NCBI RefSeq assembly: GCF_002119765.1
Contig: NZ_CP021112.1
Coordinates: forward strand, 310,001-374,000
DNA from: Pseudorhodoplanes sinuspersici
GTDB taxonomy: Bacteria > Pseudomonadota > Alphaproteobacteria > Rhizobiales > Xanthobacteraceae
Length of the DNA stretch: 64,000 nucleotides
Direction: 5' to 3'
The first letter of the stretch is position 1, and every line of letters begins with the position of its first letter. Under the pieces are notes generated by a model, which saw only the letters and a list, made by a program, of their open reading frames with translations, had not been told where the DNA came from and searched no databases. Below, piece by piece: positions 25,613-33,823 of the stretch. The position numbers were made by a program, and so were the translations under genes.

Positions 25613-26497
25613 CTAAGCCGCGCGCGATTTCGGCTGCACTTCGGCCGTGTAGTCGTCCATCAACTGCTTGGTGATGGTGCCCGGCGTGAATTTCCAGTCG
25701 GCGATCTCTGCCACCGCGGTGACTTCCGCGGCGCTGCCGGTGATGAAGCATTCCGAGAAGCTCGTCAGCTCGTCCGGCAGGATGCGGCGTTCGATCACCT
25801 CGAACCCACGGCGCTTGGCAAGCTCGATCACCGTCTTGCGGGTGATGCCGTCGAGGAAACAGTCGGCGATCGGCGTGTGGATCTTGCCGTCCTTGACGAA
25901 GAAAATATTCGCCCCGGTGCATTCGGCAACACGGCCCTCCCAATCCAGCATCATCGCATCGGCATAGCCGCGCCGTTCGGCGCGGTGCTTGGAGACGGTG
26001 CAGATCATGTAAAGACCGGCAGCCTTAGCCAGACACGGCGCCGTGCGTGGATCCGGCCGGCGATACTCGGCAAGATCGAGCTTGATGCCCTTCAGGCGCT
26101 GCTCGGGATCGAAATAGCTCGGCCATTGCCAGGTCGCGATGGCGAGATGGATCTTGTTACCCTGTGCCGACACGCCGAGCTGCTCGGAACCGCGCCAGGC
26201 GATCGGGCGCACGTACGCGTCCTTCATGCCATTCTTCTCGATGACGAGCCGCTTGGCCGCATCGATTTCGGCGACGCTGTAGGGAATCTCGAAATCGAGA
26301 ATGTTGGCCGACCGCTTCAGCCGCTCGGAATGCTCCGTGCACTTGAAGATTTCGCCGCCATAAGCGCGCTCGCCCTCGAAGACGGCGCTCGCGTAGTGCA
26401 ACCCATGGGTCAGCACATGGATTTTGGCTTCCGGTCCCGGCACAAGCTTGCCGTCGAACCAGATCATGCCTGGCAATTGGTCGAAGGGGACGGCCAT
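25613..26497 (-). CDS. ilvE: branched-chain amino acid aminotransferase
   Basis: A 294-residue PLP-dependent class IV aminotransferase for Val, Leu and Ile. Start 26497 (MAVPFDQLPGMIWFDGKLVP) is fixed by AGGAGG 7 bases upstream; the open frame extends to 26569. Hallmarks are HVLTHGLHYASAVFEGERAY near residue 35, AYVRPIAWRG near residue 105, the PLP-lysine region around CTVSKHRAERRGYADAMMLD, the VAECTGANIFFVKDGKIHTP block and ITGSAAEVTAVAEI near residue 253. It is transcribed away from the MarR-type regulator gene. Confidence 0.95.
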   Translation of the reverse strand: MAVPFDQLPGMIWFDGKLVPGPEAKIHVLTHGLHYASAVFEGERAYGGEIFKCTEHSERLKRSANILDFEIPYSVAEIDAAKRLVIEKNGMKDAYVRPIAWRGSEQLGVSAQGNKIHLAIATWQWPSYFDPEQRLKGIKLDLAEYRRPDPRTAPCLAKAAGLYMICTVSKHRAERRGYADAMMLDWEGRVAECTGANIFFVKDGKIHTPIADCFLDGITRKTVIELAKRRGFEVIERRILPDELTSFSECFITGSAAEVTAVAEIADWKFTPGTITKQLMDDYTAEVQPKSRAA

Positions 26498-26694
26498 CAC
26501 GTTCCTCCTGAAGGGAGCTAGGCCGCGGCGGGGTCCGTCAACGGAGCCCGATTTTGCGTCGCGGGCCAAGTCCCATTATGGTTTTTACCGGCTCGTGTAA
26601 AAAAATCGATGTCAGAACCAGTCGAATTTCGCTGCCAGTATCGCCAGCAGGATATTTCGTTCTCGCTGCTCTTTCGGTAACAATCTGCCAGAAA

Positions 26695-26715
26695 TATGTC
26701 AATATGGCTGACATA
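26695..26715. promoter_or_regulatory. probable MarR operator, TATGTCA-N7-TGACATA
   Basis: Perfect 7-base arms TATGTCA (26695-26701) and TGACATA (26709-26715) surround a 7-base spacer, 24 bases before ATG 26740 of the MarR-family gene and in the divergent region facing ilvE. MarR proteins usually bind such palindromes and repress their own operon. Auto-regulation is therefore the simplest reading, an inference from position. Confidence 0.6.
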
Positions 26716-26739
26716 ACTGACCTTTGGTGCCATACCATC

Positions 26740-27279
26740 ATGCCAGTGCCTCAAGTCCGCGACCGTACCCATTCCGCAGAAGCAACGCCGCCCCGTGGCA
26801 GCGGCGAACCGGTCTGGGATTTGATCGAGCTGCTGTTTTTCGCCTACCGCGATTTCGTGGGTGACGCCGACGAGGCGCTGGCCGAATTTGGCTTTGGCCG
26901 TGCCCACCACCGCGTCCTGCACTTCGTGACACGGCATCCGGGTATGAAGGTGGCGGATCTGCTGGAGATCCTCAATATCACCAAGCAATCGCTGGCTCGT
27001 GTCCTCAAGCAACTGGTCGACGAGGGCTATGTCCTGCAGAAGGAAGGCGCCAATGACCGCCGCCAGCGCCTTCTTTATGCCACGCCGACGGGCGAAGCGC
27101 TGGCCATGAAACTGGCGGGTTTGCAAACACAACGGATCGCGCGTGCCCTCGACGATATCGGACCCGGCGCGCGCGAGGAGGCCCGCCGCTTTCTGATTGC
27201 AATGATCGATGGCCGGGAACGCGAGCATGTGCTGCAGCTCATTGCGCGCGCCGACCGGTTGAGACAAGGTCAGCCCTAG
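26740..27279 (+). CDS. MarR-family regulator, PetP-like
   Basis: A 179-residue winged-helix regulator. WDLIELLFFAYRDFVGDADE opens the dimerisation helices, GFGRAHHRVLHFVTRHPGMK and LLEILNITKQSLARVLKQLV form the helix-turn-helix, and GANDRRQRLLYATPTGEAL is the wing. It resembles PetP, encoded directly before the response regulator PetR in Rhodobacter, and here too an OmpR-type regulator follows. The open frame begins at 26554; ATG 26740 (MPVPQVRD) is preferred, with ATG 26704 lying inside the palindrome. Its TAG stop lies inside a CTAGTG repeat. Confidence 0.85.
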   Translation: MPVPQVRDRTHSAEATPPRGSGEPVWDLIELLFFAYRDFVGDADEALAEFGFGRAHHRVLHFVTRHPGMKVADLLEILNITKQSLARVLKQLVDEGYVLQKEGANDRRQRLLYATPTGEALAMKLAGLQTQRIARALDDIGPGAREEARRFLIAMIDGREREHVLQLIARADRLRQGQP

Positions 27280-27305
27280 TGCAAGCGTCGAAAACAGGAC
27301 ACTAG
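27276..27305. repeat. short CTAGTG...CACTAG element
   Basis: CTAGTG at 27276-27281 and CACTAG at 27300-27305 enclose CAAGCGTCG and AAAACAGGA. The right half (ACAGGACACTAG) is the reverse complement of the start of the hairpin repeat at 18837, so this looks like a short, internally deleted member of that family. It supplies the stop codon of the MarR gene and spaces it from the response-regulator gene. Confidence 0.6.
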
Positions 27306-27315
27306 AGGGCATTCC

Positions 27316-28029
27316 ATGGCTCTTGGCGCTGCACCCGCAATTCCCGCCGACGACGCTCCACACCTTCTCGTGGTGGACGACGACCGGCGTATTCGCGATC
27401 TCTTGTCGCGCTTTCTGGCGTCCGAAGGCTATCGCGTCACCACCGCGGTCGATGCGGCCGAAGCCCGCGCGAAACTCGGCGGACTGCATTTCGACCTTCT
27501 GATCCTCGACGTGATGATGCCGGGCGAAAGCGGGTTCGACCTTGCGAAGTCGCTGCGCGAGACGTCAACGGTGCCGATCCTGATGCTGACAGCCCGCGAC
27601 GAAAGCGCCATGCGCATCGAAGGGTTGCAGATCGGCGCCGACGATTATGTCGCCAAACCATTTGAACCGCGTGAACTGTCGCTCCGCATTGGCAATATCC
27701 TGAAACGGGCGCAGCCCGTCGTGACACCACAGGTCGAATCCGTGCGCTTTGGCGACTTTGTCTTCCATATCGCACGCGGTGAATTGCGGCGCGGCGAAGA
27801 GATGGTGCGCCTGACCGATCGCGAACGCGACATGCTGCGCATTCTGTCGGCGACACCGGGCGAAACCGTGCCACGTTTGTCGCTCACCGGCAACGACCCG
27901 GCCGCTAACGAACGGGCCGTCGATGTGCAGGTGAACCGGCTGCGCCGCAAGATCGAACGCGATCCGGCCAATCCGCTTTTCGTGCAGACCGTCCGCGGTA
28001 TCGGTTATCGCCTCGTCGTATCTCCGTGA
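27316..28029 (+). CDS. OmpR-family response regulator, PetR-like
   Basis: A 237-residue two-component regulator. The receiver domain runs from LLVVDDDRRIRDLL near residue 18 (acidic pair), through the phospho-acceptor Asp in LLILDVMMPGESGFDL near residue 60, the Thr of ILMLTARDE, and the Lys in GADDYVAKPFEPREL. The C-terminal winged-helix DNA-binding domain ends NRLRRKIERDPANPLFVQTV and RGIGYRLV. It lies 36 bp after the MarR-type gene and 10 bp before a sensor kinase, so the three probably form one operon. In Rhodobacter capsulatus, PetR is needed for cytochrome bc1 expression; the role here is not known. Confidence 0.95.
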   Translation: MALGAAPAIPADDAPHLLVVDDDRRIRDLLSRFLASEGYRVTTAVDAAEARAKLGGLHFDLLILDVMMPGESGFDLAKSLRETSTVPILMLTARDESAMRIEGLQIGADDYVAKPFEPRELSLRIGNILKRAQPVVTPQVESVRFGDFVFHIARGELRRGEEMVRLTDRERDMLRILSATPGETVPRLSLTGNDPAANERAVDVQVNRLRRKIERDPANPLFVQTVRGIGYRLVVSP

Positions 28030-28039
28030 GGTCACGGCC

Positions 28040-29425
28040 GTGACCAGTCTCGATGTCGGCATTGCCACGATCCGCTCCGCCGCCAATCGAGTCAGCGTGG
28101 CGTGGGACCGGCTCGGCAAGGCGCTCAAGCGCTTCATGCCGACCGGGCTTTATGCCCGTGCGCTGCTGATCATCATCGCACCGATGGTGATCCTGCAATC
28201 GGTCGTCGCCTTCGTGTTCATGGAGCGGCACTGGAATTCGGTAACGCAGAAATTATCGGCATCGGTCGTGTCGGATATCGCAGCGCTGATCGATGTCTAT
28301 CGTCTTTATCCGCAAGATCCGCAAAACAACCAGATCCGCAAAATCGCGCAGGAACGGCTCGGCCTTGTCGTCGATTTCCTGCCGGCAACGGAAATGCCGC
28401 CGCCGGGACCAAAACCATTTTTCTCGCTGCTCGATCAGGCATTGTCGGTGGAGCTGACCAAGATCAAGCGCCCGTTCTGGATCGACACCGTCGGCCGCTC
28501 CTCGCTCGTCGAAATCCGCATCAAGCTCGACAATGCGGTGATGCGGGTATTCGCTCCCCGCAGCGCCGCTTACGCGTCCAATTCGGAAATCTTCCTGTTC
28601 TGGATGGTCGGCACCTCGCTGGTGCTGCTGACTGTCGCGATCATCTTCCTGCGCAATCAGATCCGGCCGATCCTGCGCCTTGCCGATGCCGCCGAGGCGT
28701 TCGGCAAAGGCCGCGAGGCGCCGAATTTCCGGCCCCGTGGCGCGCGCGAAGTGCGGCGCGCAGCCGTTGCCTTCATCGAAATGAAGCTGCGCGTCGAACG
28801 CGCGATCGAGCAGCGCACCACCATGCTCGCGGGTGTATCGCACGACCTGCGCACGATCCTGACGCGCTTCAAGCTGGAGCTTGCCTTGCTTGGCGATGCG
28901 CCGGAGCTCGACGCGATGAAGAAAGACGTCGACGAGATGCAGCGCATGCTCGAGGCTTATCTCTCCTTCGCACGCGGCGACATGGGCGAGCAGTCGACGC
29001 CGACCGACATGGCCGCGTTCCTGGAGGAATTGAAGGATGACGCCGAGCGCACCGGACACAAGGCGACAGTGGAGTTTTCCGGCCTGCCGATCGTGACGGT
29101 GAAATCGGCGGCGTTCAAGCGCTGCCTCGCCAATCTCGTTACCAATGCGGCGCGCTATGCACACTCCATCGCTATCACCGGCAGCCGAGATCATCGCTGG
29201 TTGACCATCACAATCGACGACGACGGCCCGGGCATTCCCCCTGCGATGCGCGAAGAAGTGTTCAAGCCATTCCTGCGCCTCGATAACGCACGCAATCAGG
29301 ACAAGGGCGGCACCGGTCTTGGCCTTGCCATCGCCCGCGACATCGCGCGCTCGCATGGCGGCGATATCATGCTTGGCGATTCACCGCTCGGCGGCTTGCG
29401 CGCGACAGTGCGCGTGCCGGTGTAA
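28040..29425 (+). CDS. EnvZ-like sensor histidine kinase
   Basis: A 461-residue inner-membrane kinase, probable GTG start at 28040, 10 bp after the response regulator. A first membrane helix is ARALLIIIAPMVILQSVVAF near residue 41, a periplasmic sensor part of about 130 residues follows, then a second helix (FLFWMVGTSLVLLTVAIIFL). A HAMP linker (RPILRLADAAEAFGKG), the phospho-acceptor box MLAGVSHDLRTILTRFKLEL, and the ATPase domain with N box NLVTNAARYA, G1 DDDGPGIP and G2 GGTGLGLAIARDI are complete. A terminator follows, ending the operon. Confidence 0.95.
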   Translation: MTSLDVGIATIRSAANRVSVAWDRLGKALKRFMPTGLYARALLIIIAPMVILQSVVAFVFMERHWNSVTQKLSASVVSDIAALIDVYRLYPQDPQNNQIRKIAQERLGLVVDFLPATEMPPPGPKPFFSLLDQALSVELTKIKRPFWIDTVGRSSLVEIRIKLDNAVMRVFAPRSAAYASNSEIFLFWMVGTSLVLLTVAIIFLRNQIRPILRLADAAEAFGKGREAPNFRPRGAREVRRAAVAFIEMKLRVERAIEQRTTMLAGVSHDLRTILTRFKLELALLGDAPELDAMKKDVDEMQRMLEAYLSFARGDMGEQSTPTDMAAFLEELKDDAERTGHKATVEFSGLPIVTVKSAAFKRCLANLVTNAARYAHSIAITGSRDHRWLTITIDDDGPGIPPAMREEVFKPFLRLDNARNQDKGGTGLGLAIARDIARSHGGDIMLGDSPLGGLRATVRVPV

Positions 29426-29444
29426 GCACAAATCACCGCAGACA

Positions 29445-29473
29445 AAAAAGCCCCGGCTATGCCGGGGCTTTTT
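29445..29473. terminator. bidirectional rho-independent terminator
   Basis: AAAAAGCCCCGGC at 29445-29457 pairs with GCCGGGGCTTTTT at 29461-29473 around a TAT loop. It closes the regulator-kinase operon on the plus strand and the secreted His-rich gene on the minus strand (ends 29495). Confidence 0.94.
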
Positions 29474-29494
29474 CAGCATTCGCTGCTTGGACGA

Positions 29495-29902
29495 TTACGG
29501 GCAGAACCATACCGGTCCGACCAGGATGCAGCCACGTGTCTGCCAATCCCATGGACGCGCACCATAACGGCGCCAGCCGACCGGAGCATAACTGTAGCGA
29601 TGACCCGCGACCCATCGGCCGTGACGATAACCATGACCCCGCCACTTGTCACCGCGATGACCATGCCACTTATTGCCACCATGCCATTTGTTGCCACCAT
29701 GATGCTTGCCACCACCATGATGTTTGTTGCCACCATGATGTTTGCCACCGCCACGGCGCCCTCTGCCATCGCCGTCTTTCTTCACCTGAACGACGGACGA
29801 ATCGACCGACAGCACATTCGGACCGACGGGCGCAGCAGAAGCGGGCACGATCAACAGCGCCGACACAAATAGCGCCGGCGCGATTTTGGAAACCAGAGAC
29901 AT
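29495..29902 (-). CDS. secreted His/Gly/Lys-repeat protein
   Basis: A 135-residue exported protein. The signal peptide MSLVSKIAPALFVSALLIVP ends near ASA. The middle consists of about six short repeats of the form (K)HHGG(N/G)K and KWHGGNKWHG (residues 52-82), followed by a Trp/Tyr/Arg-rich end with two Cys (RPWDWQTRGCILVGPVWFCP). Similar His/Gly-rich tails occur in rhizobial periplasmic proteins and could bind metal ions, an inference. Start 29902 has GGAGAACGC upstream; the open frame begins at 30076. It ends against a shared terminator. Confidence 0.82.
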   Translation of the reverse strand: MSLVSKIAPALFVSALLIVPASAAPVGPNVLSVDSSVVQVKKDGDGRGRRGGGKHHGGNKHHGGGKHHGGNKWHGGNKWHGHRGDKWRGHGYRHGRWVAGHRYSYAPVGWRRYGARPWDWQTRGCILVGPVWFCP

Positions 29903-30156
29903 GCGTTCTCCTTGGGGGTGAGGAATCGTCGGCCACGCAGGGGTTGTGAAACCGAACCGGGGGAAGCTAGACCGTGTTTCTTTAACGAAGGGTAGCGGAG
30001 CGGGATATCCTTGATTGCGAGGTCTCAACGTATCGTGATCTAAACGAGATTGGTCCAGTGGATCGGTTCGTCGCAATTGCAGGCGACAAAACCAATTCCA
30101 CAGGACCGCTCATTTACTCCACGAGTATCGTACTATCGCGTTAGCGACTTGAGACG

Positions 30157-30471
30157 CTAGCGGGGTTTCGGGGCCGGCTCACCGGCAGGCTCTGCACCCG
30201 ATTCCTTGGAGCTCGGTTTGACGTTGGCGTTGATGCCATCCTGCGTCGAACCGGTCGTATCGCTGCTCGGCGCGGGAGCGGTCATACCAGAACCCGTTGT
30301 CCCTCCGCGCTGGCCGCCGGTACTCCGCGGCTGATTTTCGGCGCCGCTCGGTTCAGCACCCGACTGCATCGAACCCGGATTTACGTTGCCGGGAGGCGGT
30401 GTCGTCTGGGCGGCCGCGACCGACGCTGCCAGAACGCCGGCAGTGGCCAAAAGCGCGATCTTGCGAATCAT
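30157..30471 (-). CDS. small secreted, low-complexity protein
   Basis: A 104-residue exported protein. The signal peptide MIRKIALLATAGVLAASVAA is cleaved near AQT. The mature part is hydrophilic and disordered, rich in Gly, Ser, Pro, Thr and Asn, with the near-repeat SMQSGAEPSGAE / SKESGAEPAGEP. No domain is recognised. GAGGAGAG precedes ATG 30471; the open frame begins at 30702. It is divergent from the L,D-transpeptidase gene. Confidence 0.75.
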   Translation of the reverse strand: MIRKIALLATAGVLAASVAAAQTTPPPGNVNPGSMQSGAEPSGAENQPRSTGGQRGGTTGSGMTAPAPSSDTTGSTQDGINANVKPSSKESGAEPAGEPAPKPR

Positions 30472-30817
30472 CAGAACTCTCCTCTGCGTTGGTTCAATCT
30501 TCCGCGGCAGAATACCTCGTGTTATTATCGAGGTTTGCCAGCCACACTTGGTCAATACTTGCGGCGTGCGAGCGTTCCTGAAACTCCAAACAATCTTTGC
30601 GCGTATCGGGCTTAAATTAACGGAACGAATCTTAGATTGCCGATTGGGGGGATGACGCGTTTGTGAGTGCTTCGTAAGCAATGCCGATGCGCATTGTTTC
30701 AATTTTCACTGCAAATGCAGCAATCCTTCAATGCGAGTCCTTAAGCGCATTTCGCAATTGAGCCTTATTTTTCTCGTGGGACCTGGTTATATTGCGTTGC
30801 CGTATTGAGGTGAAAAC
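30472..30817. other. divergent promoter region
   Basis: About 345 bases between the minus-strand secreted protein and the plus-strand L,D-transpeptidase. It must hold both promoters. It is more A+T-rich than the genes, especially 30590-30790. No palindrome or sigma-factor motif stood out by eye, and no supportable gene lies in it. Confidence 0.5.
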
Positions 30818-31624
30818 ATGCGTATCTGCGTTCCTGTGCTTGCTGCTCTCGCGACAGCTTTTGCCGTATCGCCGGCCCTCGCCGATCTCAAAATCACCGT
30901 AGACAAGACCGCACAGACGCTCACCGTCGCACGCGACGGGCAGGTTTTGCATACGTGGCCGGTGTCGACCGGCCGCACCGGCCGGTTCACACCGACGGGC
31001 AATTTCCGGGCCTTCCGTATGGAGAAGGATCATTACTCCAAGGAATTCGATGACGCGCCGATGCCGCATTCGATCTTTTTTACCGAACGCGGCCACGCCA
31101 TCCATGGTTCGTATGAGACGAAGAAGCTGGGACGCCCCGCCTCGGGCGGTTGCGTGCGGCTTGCTCCGGAAAACGCAAAGACGCTGTTCGAGATGGTTCA
31201 GGCGGAAGGTGTCCTGAAGACCAAGGTGGAAGTGGAAGGCGATGAACGCGTGGCTATCGCACGTGCCAATCGGCAATTGACTCAGCCCGAGCGTCAGGCG
31301 TCACGCGGGCGCACCGGACTGCCGCCGCAATATGCGCCACGTGAAGAAGATGAACAGCAGCGGGCGCAAACGCAGCCTCGGCGTGAGCGCTATGCCGCAC
31401 CCCGTGGCTATTATGATCAGCAATTCGGTTATCAGCAGCGGCCGTCTCAGGCACCGCAGCAGCAACAACAATATTATTATGATGGCTATGCGTGGCGCCC
31501 CTACAACGGCGCGGCCTATCGCGCCCAGGCGCAACCCTATTACGGCCAGCAGCGCCCCTATTATCCGCAGCAGCAATATTACTATCAGCAGCGCTACGGA
31601 TACGGTTACGGTTACGGCGATTGA
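30818..31624 (+). CDS. L,D-transpeptidase (YkuD domain)
   Basis: A 268-residue periplasmic enzyme that cross-links peptidoglycan or attaches proteins to it. A signal peptide (MRICVPVLAALATAFAVSPA) ends near ALA. The YkuD domain runs from about residue 23 with LKITVDKTAQTLTVARDGQV and GRFTPTGNFRAF. It contains the catalytic motif IHGSYETKKLGRPASGGCVR with the nucleophile Cys near residue 114. The last 100 residues are a low-complexity tail rich in Gln, Tyr and Arg (YYQQRYGYGYGYGD), unusual in length for the family. Confidence 0.94.
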   Translation: MRICVPVLAALATAFAVSPALADLKITVDKTAQTLTVARDGQVLHTWPVSTGRTGRFTPTGNFRAFRMEKDHYSKEFDDAPMPHSIFFTERGHAIHGSYETKKLGRPASGGCVRLAPENAKTLFEMVQAEGVLKTKVEVEGDERVAIARANRQLTQPERQASRGRTGLPPQYAPREEDEQQRAQTQPRRERYAAPRGYYDQQFGYQQRPSQAPQQQQQYYYDGYAWRPYNGAAYRAQAQPYYGQQRPYYPQQQYYYQQRYGYGYGYGD

Positions 31625-31722
31625 TCGCGTGACCGGGCTTTGCGTCGTCACCGTTCCGTCTTGATTGCGCGGTTCTCTTGCGATCGAACTGACTCGCCAA
31701 TGGTGCTTTCGCAGGAGACGGA

Positions 31723-32661
31723 ATGATGGGCGTGCTGGATGTCATCCTTGGCCGCGACGAACAGGGCAATCCCTCGAAGATCAACATGGCGCTGATCGCG
31801 CTGCTGCTGTGGCGCTGGTACCAAAGCACGCAGCAAGCCGGAGGTGAGGCGCAGCCCATGCCCTCGCCGCTGCCGTCTCCACGCAATCGAGCACCCGTTC
31901 CGGACGCGCCGACACATATCCCGAGCGGCGCGCCAGCACAGATCCCATCGCCAGGCACGGGCGGCAATAGCGACAGTGACTTCGGCCCGTTGATTGAATC
32001 GACCAAGCGTATGCCGGACTTCCAGCGTGGCGGCAGCAGCGGCGGTATGGGTGGCGGTGGCATGGGTGGCGGCGGGCTCGGCGATATCCTGGGCGACATT
32101 CTTCGCGGTGGACAGGGTGGTGGTGGCCGGGCCAGCGGGCCGGGTGGCGGCGGCCTGGGTGATATTCTCGGCGACGTTCTCGGTGGCGGTCGCGGCATGC
32201 CGGGCGGCGGCGGACGTGGTGGGCCTGCCGGCGGTGGCGCTCTGGGCGACATCCTTGGCGATATTCTCGGCGGCGGACGTGGCATGCCGACATCGCGAGT
32301 CGCCGGTCCGCAGGGCGATCCGCTCGGCGGCGTTTTAAGCAGCACAGGCGGCGGTCTCGGCGGATTGCTGGCGGGCGGTGCGGCCGGCGGCATCCTCGGC
32401 GATTTGCTGAAGCAGTTCGATCAATCCGGCCAAGGCGCGGCGGCACGCTCATGGATCTCGAGCGGCGAGAACGTGCCGGTGGCACCGAATGACATCGAAA
32501 AGACCTTCGGTTCAGACATCATCAATCAGCTCGCCGGCCAGTTCGGCATGAACAAGGACGAGCTGCTGCAGGGTTTGAGTCAGACTTTGCCCGGTGTGGT
32601 CGATCAGCTCACACCGAATGGACGTCTGCCGACGGAAGACGAGATCGCCCACTGGAAATAG
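31723..32661 (+). CDS. YidB-like (DUF937) protein with Gly-rich repeats
   Basis: A 312-residue protein. It starts MMGVLDVILGRDEQGNPSKI and has a Pro-rich stretch. Residues 105-195 form a long Gly-rich region in which a unit like GGLGDILGDILGGGRGMP recurs about four times. The C-terminal 80 residues (DQSGQGAAARSWISSGENVP, then FGSDIINQLAGQFGMNKDEL, GLSQTLPGVVDQLTPNGRLP) are a YidB-like domain. No biochemical role is known for YidB. GGAGACGG lies just before the ATG. The repeats probably arose by slippage and are likely to vary between strains. Confidence 0.85.
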   Translation: MMGVLDVILGRDEQGNPSKINMALIALLLWRWYQSTQQAGGEAQPMPSPLPSPRNRAPVPDAPTHIPSGAPAQIPSPGTGGNSDSDFGPLIESTKRMPDFQRGGSSGGMGGGGMGGGGLGDILGDILRGGQGGGGRASGPGGGGLGDILGDVLGGGRGMPGGGGRGGPAGGGALGDILGDILGGGRGMPTSRVAGPQGDPLGGVLSSTGGGLGGLLAGGAAGGILGDLLKQFDQSGQGAAARSWISSGENVPVAPNDIEKTFGSDIINQLAGQFGMNKDELLQGLSQTLPGVVDQLTPNGRLPTEDEIAHWK

Positions 32662-32665
32662 GCAG

Positions 32666-32977
32666 CTATTGTTTTTCGCCCGGCGGATTTTGCCCCGGCC
32701 ATTTCCGTTCAAGCCAACGCAGCAGCCGTGCCATCGGCGGCTGCAATGGCGGGACATCGATCGCGAGCAGAAGCAAGCCGAGCGGCAGCATCCAGATGCC
32801 AAGGATCGGCAGGAAGCTGAAAACGCCTCCGAGGATCAGAAGGCCGGACGAGGGAATACGCCATAGCCGCGCGTTAGGTTGTCTGAGAAAAAACGACGCG
32901 CGCGCAATTCGCAGCGGCAGCCGCTGTTCGAAGCGGTGCAGCAGGGCGTGGAAATCAAGCTCGGTTTGCATGGTCAT
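32666..32977 (-). CDS. small membrane protein, PGPGW-like
   Basis: A 103-residue protein, MTMQTELDFHALLHRFEQRL at the start, with a hydrophobic middle (SGLLILGGVFSFLPILGIWM, then LPLGLLLLAIDVP) that can form two closely spaced membrane helices, and a basic end. This resembles small PGPGW-type transmembrane proteins of rhizobia. It ends 4 bases after the convergent yidB-like gene. The open frame begins at 32998; the start is uncertain because no ribosome-binding site is clear. Confidence 0.65.
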   Translation of the reverse strand: MTMQTELDFHALLHRFEQRLPLRIARASFFLRQPNARLWRIPSSGLLILGGVFSFLPILGIWMLPLGLLLLAIDVPPLQPPMARLLRWLERKWPGQNPPGEKQ

Positions 32978-33213
32978 TCTGTAGGGTCGTGAACTCACAT
33001 TGTGGCAATGCTGTGCGGCGCTTCAATGGCCGACGCCGAGCGTGACCATTTTCGATATGATGATGCGCATGCAGGCGCTGCAGGAAAAATTGCAGACGCA
33101 GCGCAAAGACCGACGCAAATTCGCGCGCGCCAACCCGCTCATCCCGAAAACGATCGCTTGTTTCGTTGAACGAAGCACCGTCGCTCGACGAAGCCGGACA
33201 GGGATCTGACACG

Positions 33214-33522
33214 CTATTTCTTTTCCAGCAGCAACTTGCCGCGTGCGCGGATCGCCGTTTGCGCAGCTTCGGCAAACTTCTGCAGCAGCCATGGCAACGT
33301 CACTTCCAGTTTGACGTGATCGTCTGCGACGTCGACCGTGCCGGCCGCCGCCTGCCCCAACGCGCGGACGCGAAAGGTCAGCCGGTCTCCCGACCAGATC
33401 TCCTCATCGACCTTGAGCACAGGAAAGCTCGCCGCAGCCCCGGTGAGGCCAGGTTTCAGACGACGCAGCGCTTCCTCTTTGCCAAGGCGATGCGGGATGG
33501 AAACGACGATGGGCTTCGACAT
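33214..33522 (-). CDS. polyhydroxyalkanoic acid system family protein
   Basis: A 102-residue cytoplasmic protein, MSKPIVVSIPHRLGKEEALR then RLKPGLTGAA, VWS-like DEEIWSGDRLTFRVRALGQA, and DDHVKLEVTLPWLLQKFAE. This matches the small family found with PHA (polyester storage) genes in proteobacteria. The fold is probably SRPBCC-like. No phaC or phaZ is nearby, so the link to PHA rests on family naming only. Confidence 0.85.
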   Translation of the reverse strand: MSKPIVVSIPHRLGKEEALRRLKPGLTGAAASFPVLKVDEEIWSGDRLTFRVRALGQAAAGTVDVADDHVKLEVTLPWLLQKFAEAAQTAIRARGKLLLEKK

Positions 33523-33823
33523 GGTCTACTGACCGCCTCCTCCTGGTCGGGGCGCCACCACTTTCAGGGAGGTTATGTAGGCAATCCGGCACGGACGGCC
33601 AGTGTCCTCCCGCCGCACCCAACGGCCGCAGGCTTCTGTTGACGAAGAACGGGCAAAAGTGCCGCGGAGGACCGAAAACGGGGCTCCACCTGCACCGTGG
33701 CAGTTGTGGAGGGGCTGTTGGCATGCTGTGGAACATCGGCAAATCCGGCCGTGCCATCGGGCGCGCCCGCCCCCCTGTGAGTTCCAGCCTGTGAAGAGCG
33801 GGCGCAGCACCGACAAAAGCAGC
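33523..33823. other. intergenic stretch before prmA
   Basis: About 300 bases. The open frame of prmA extends back to 33602, but that part is Arg/Pro-rich and has no ribosome-binding site, so it is treated as noncoding and is where the prmA promoter should lie. No hairpin or clear promoter element was seen. Confidence 0.4.

Noticed and set aside
33602-33823. N-terminal extension of prmA
   Set aside because: Arg/Pro-rich, no ribosome-binding site, and not part of the PrmA family; the family start fits 33824.
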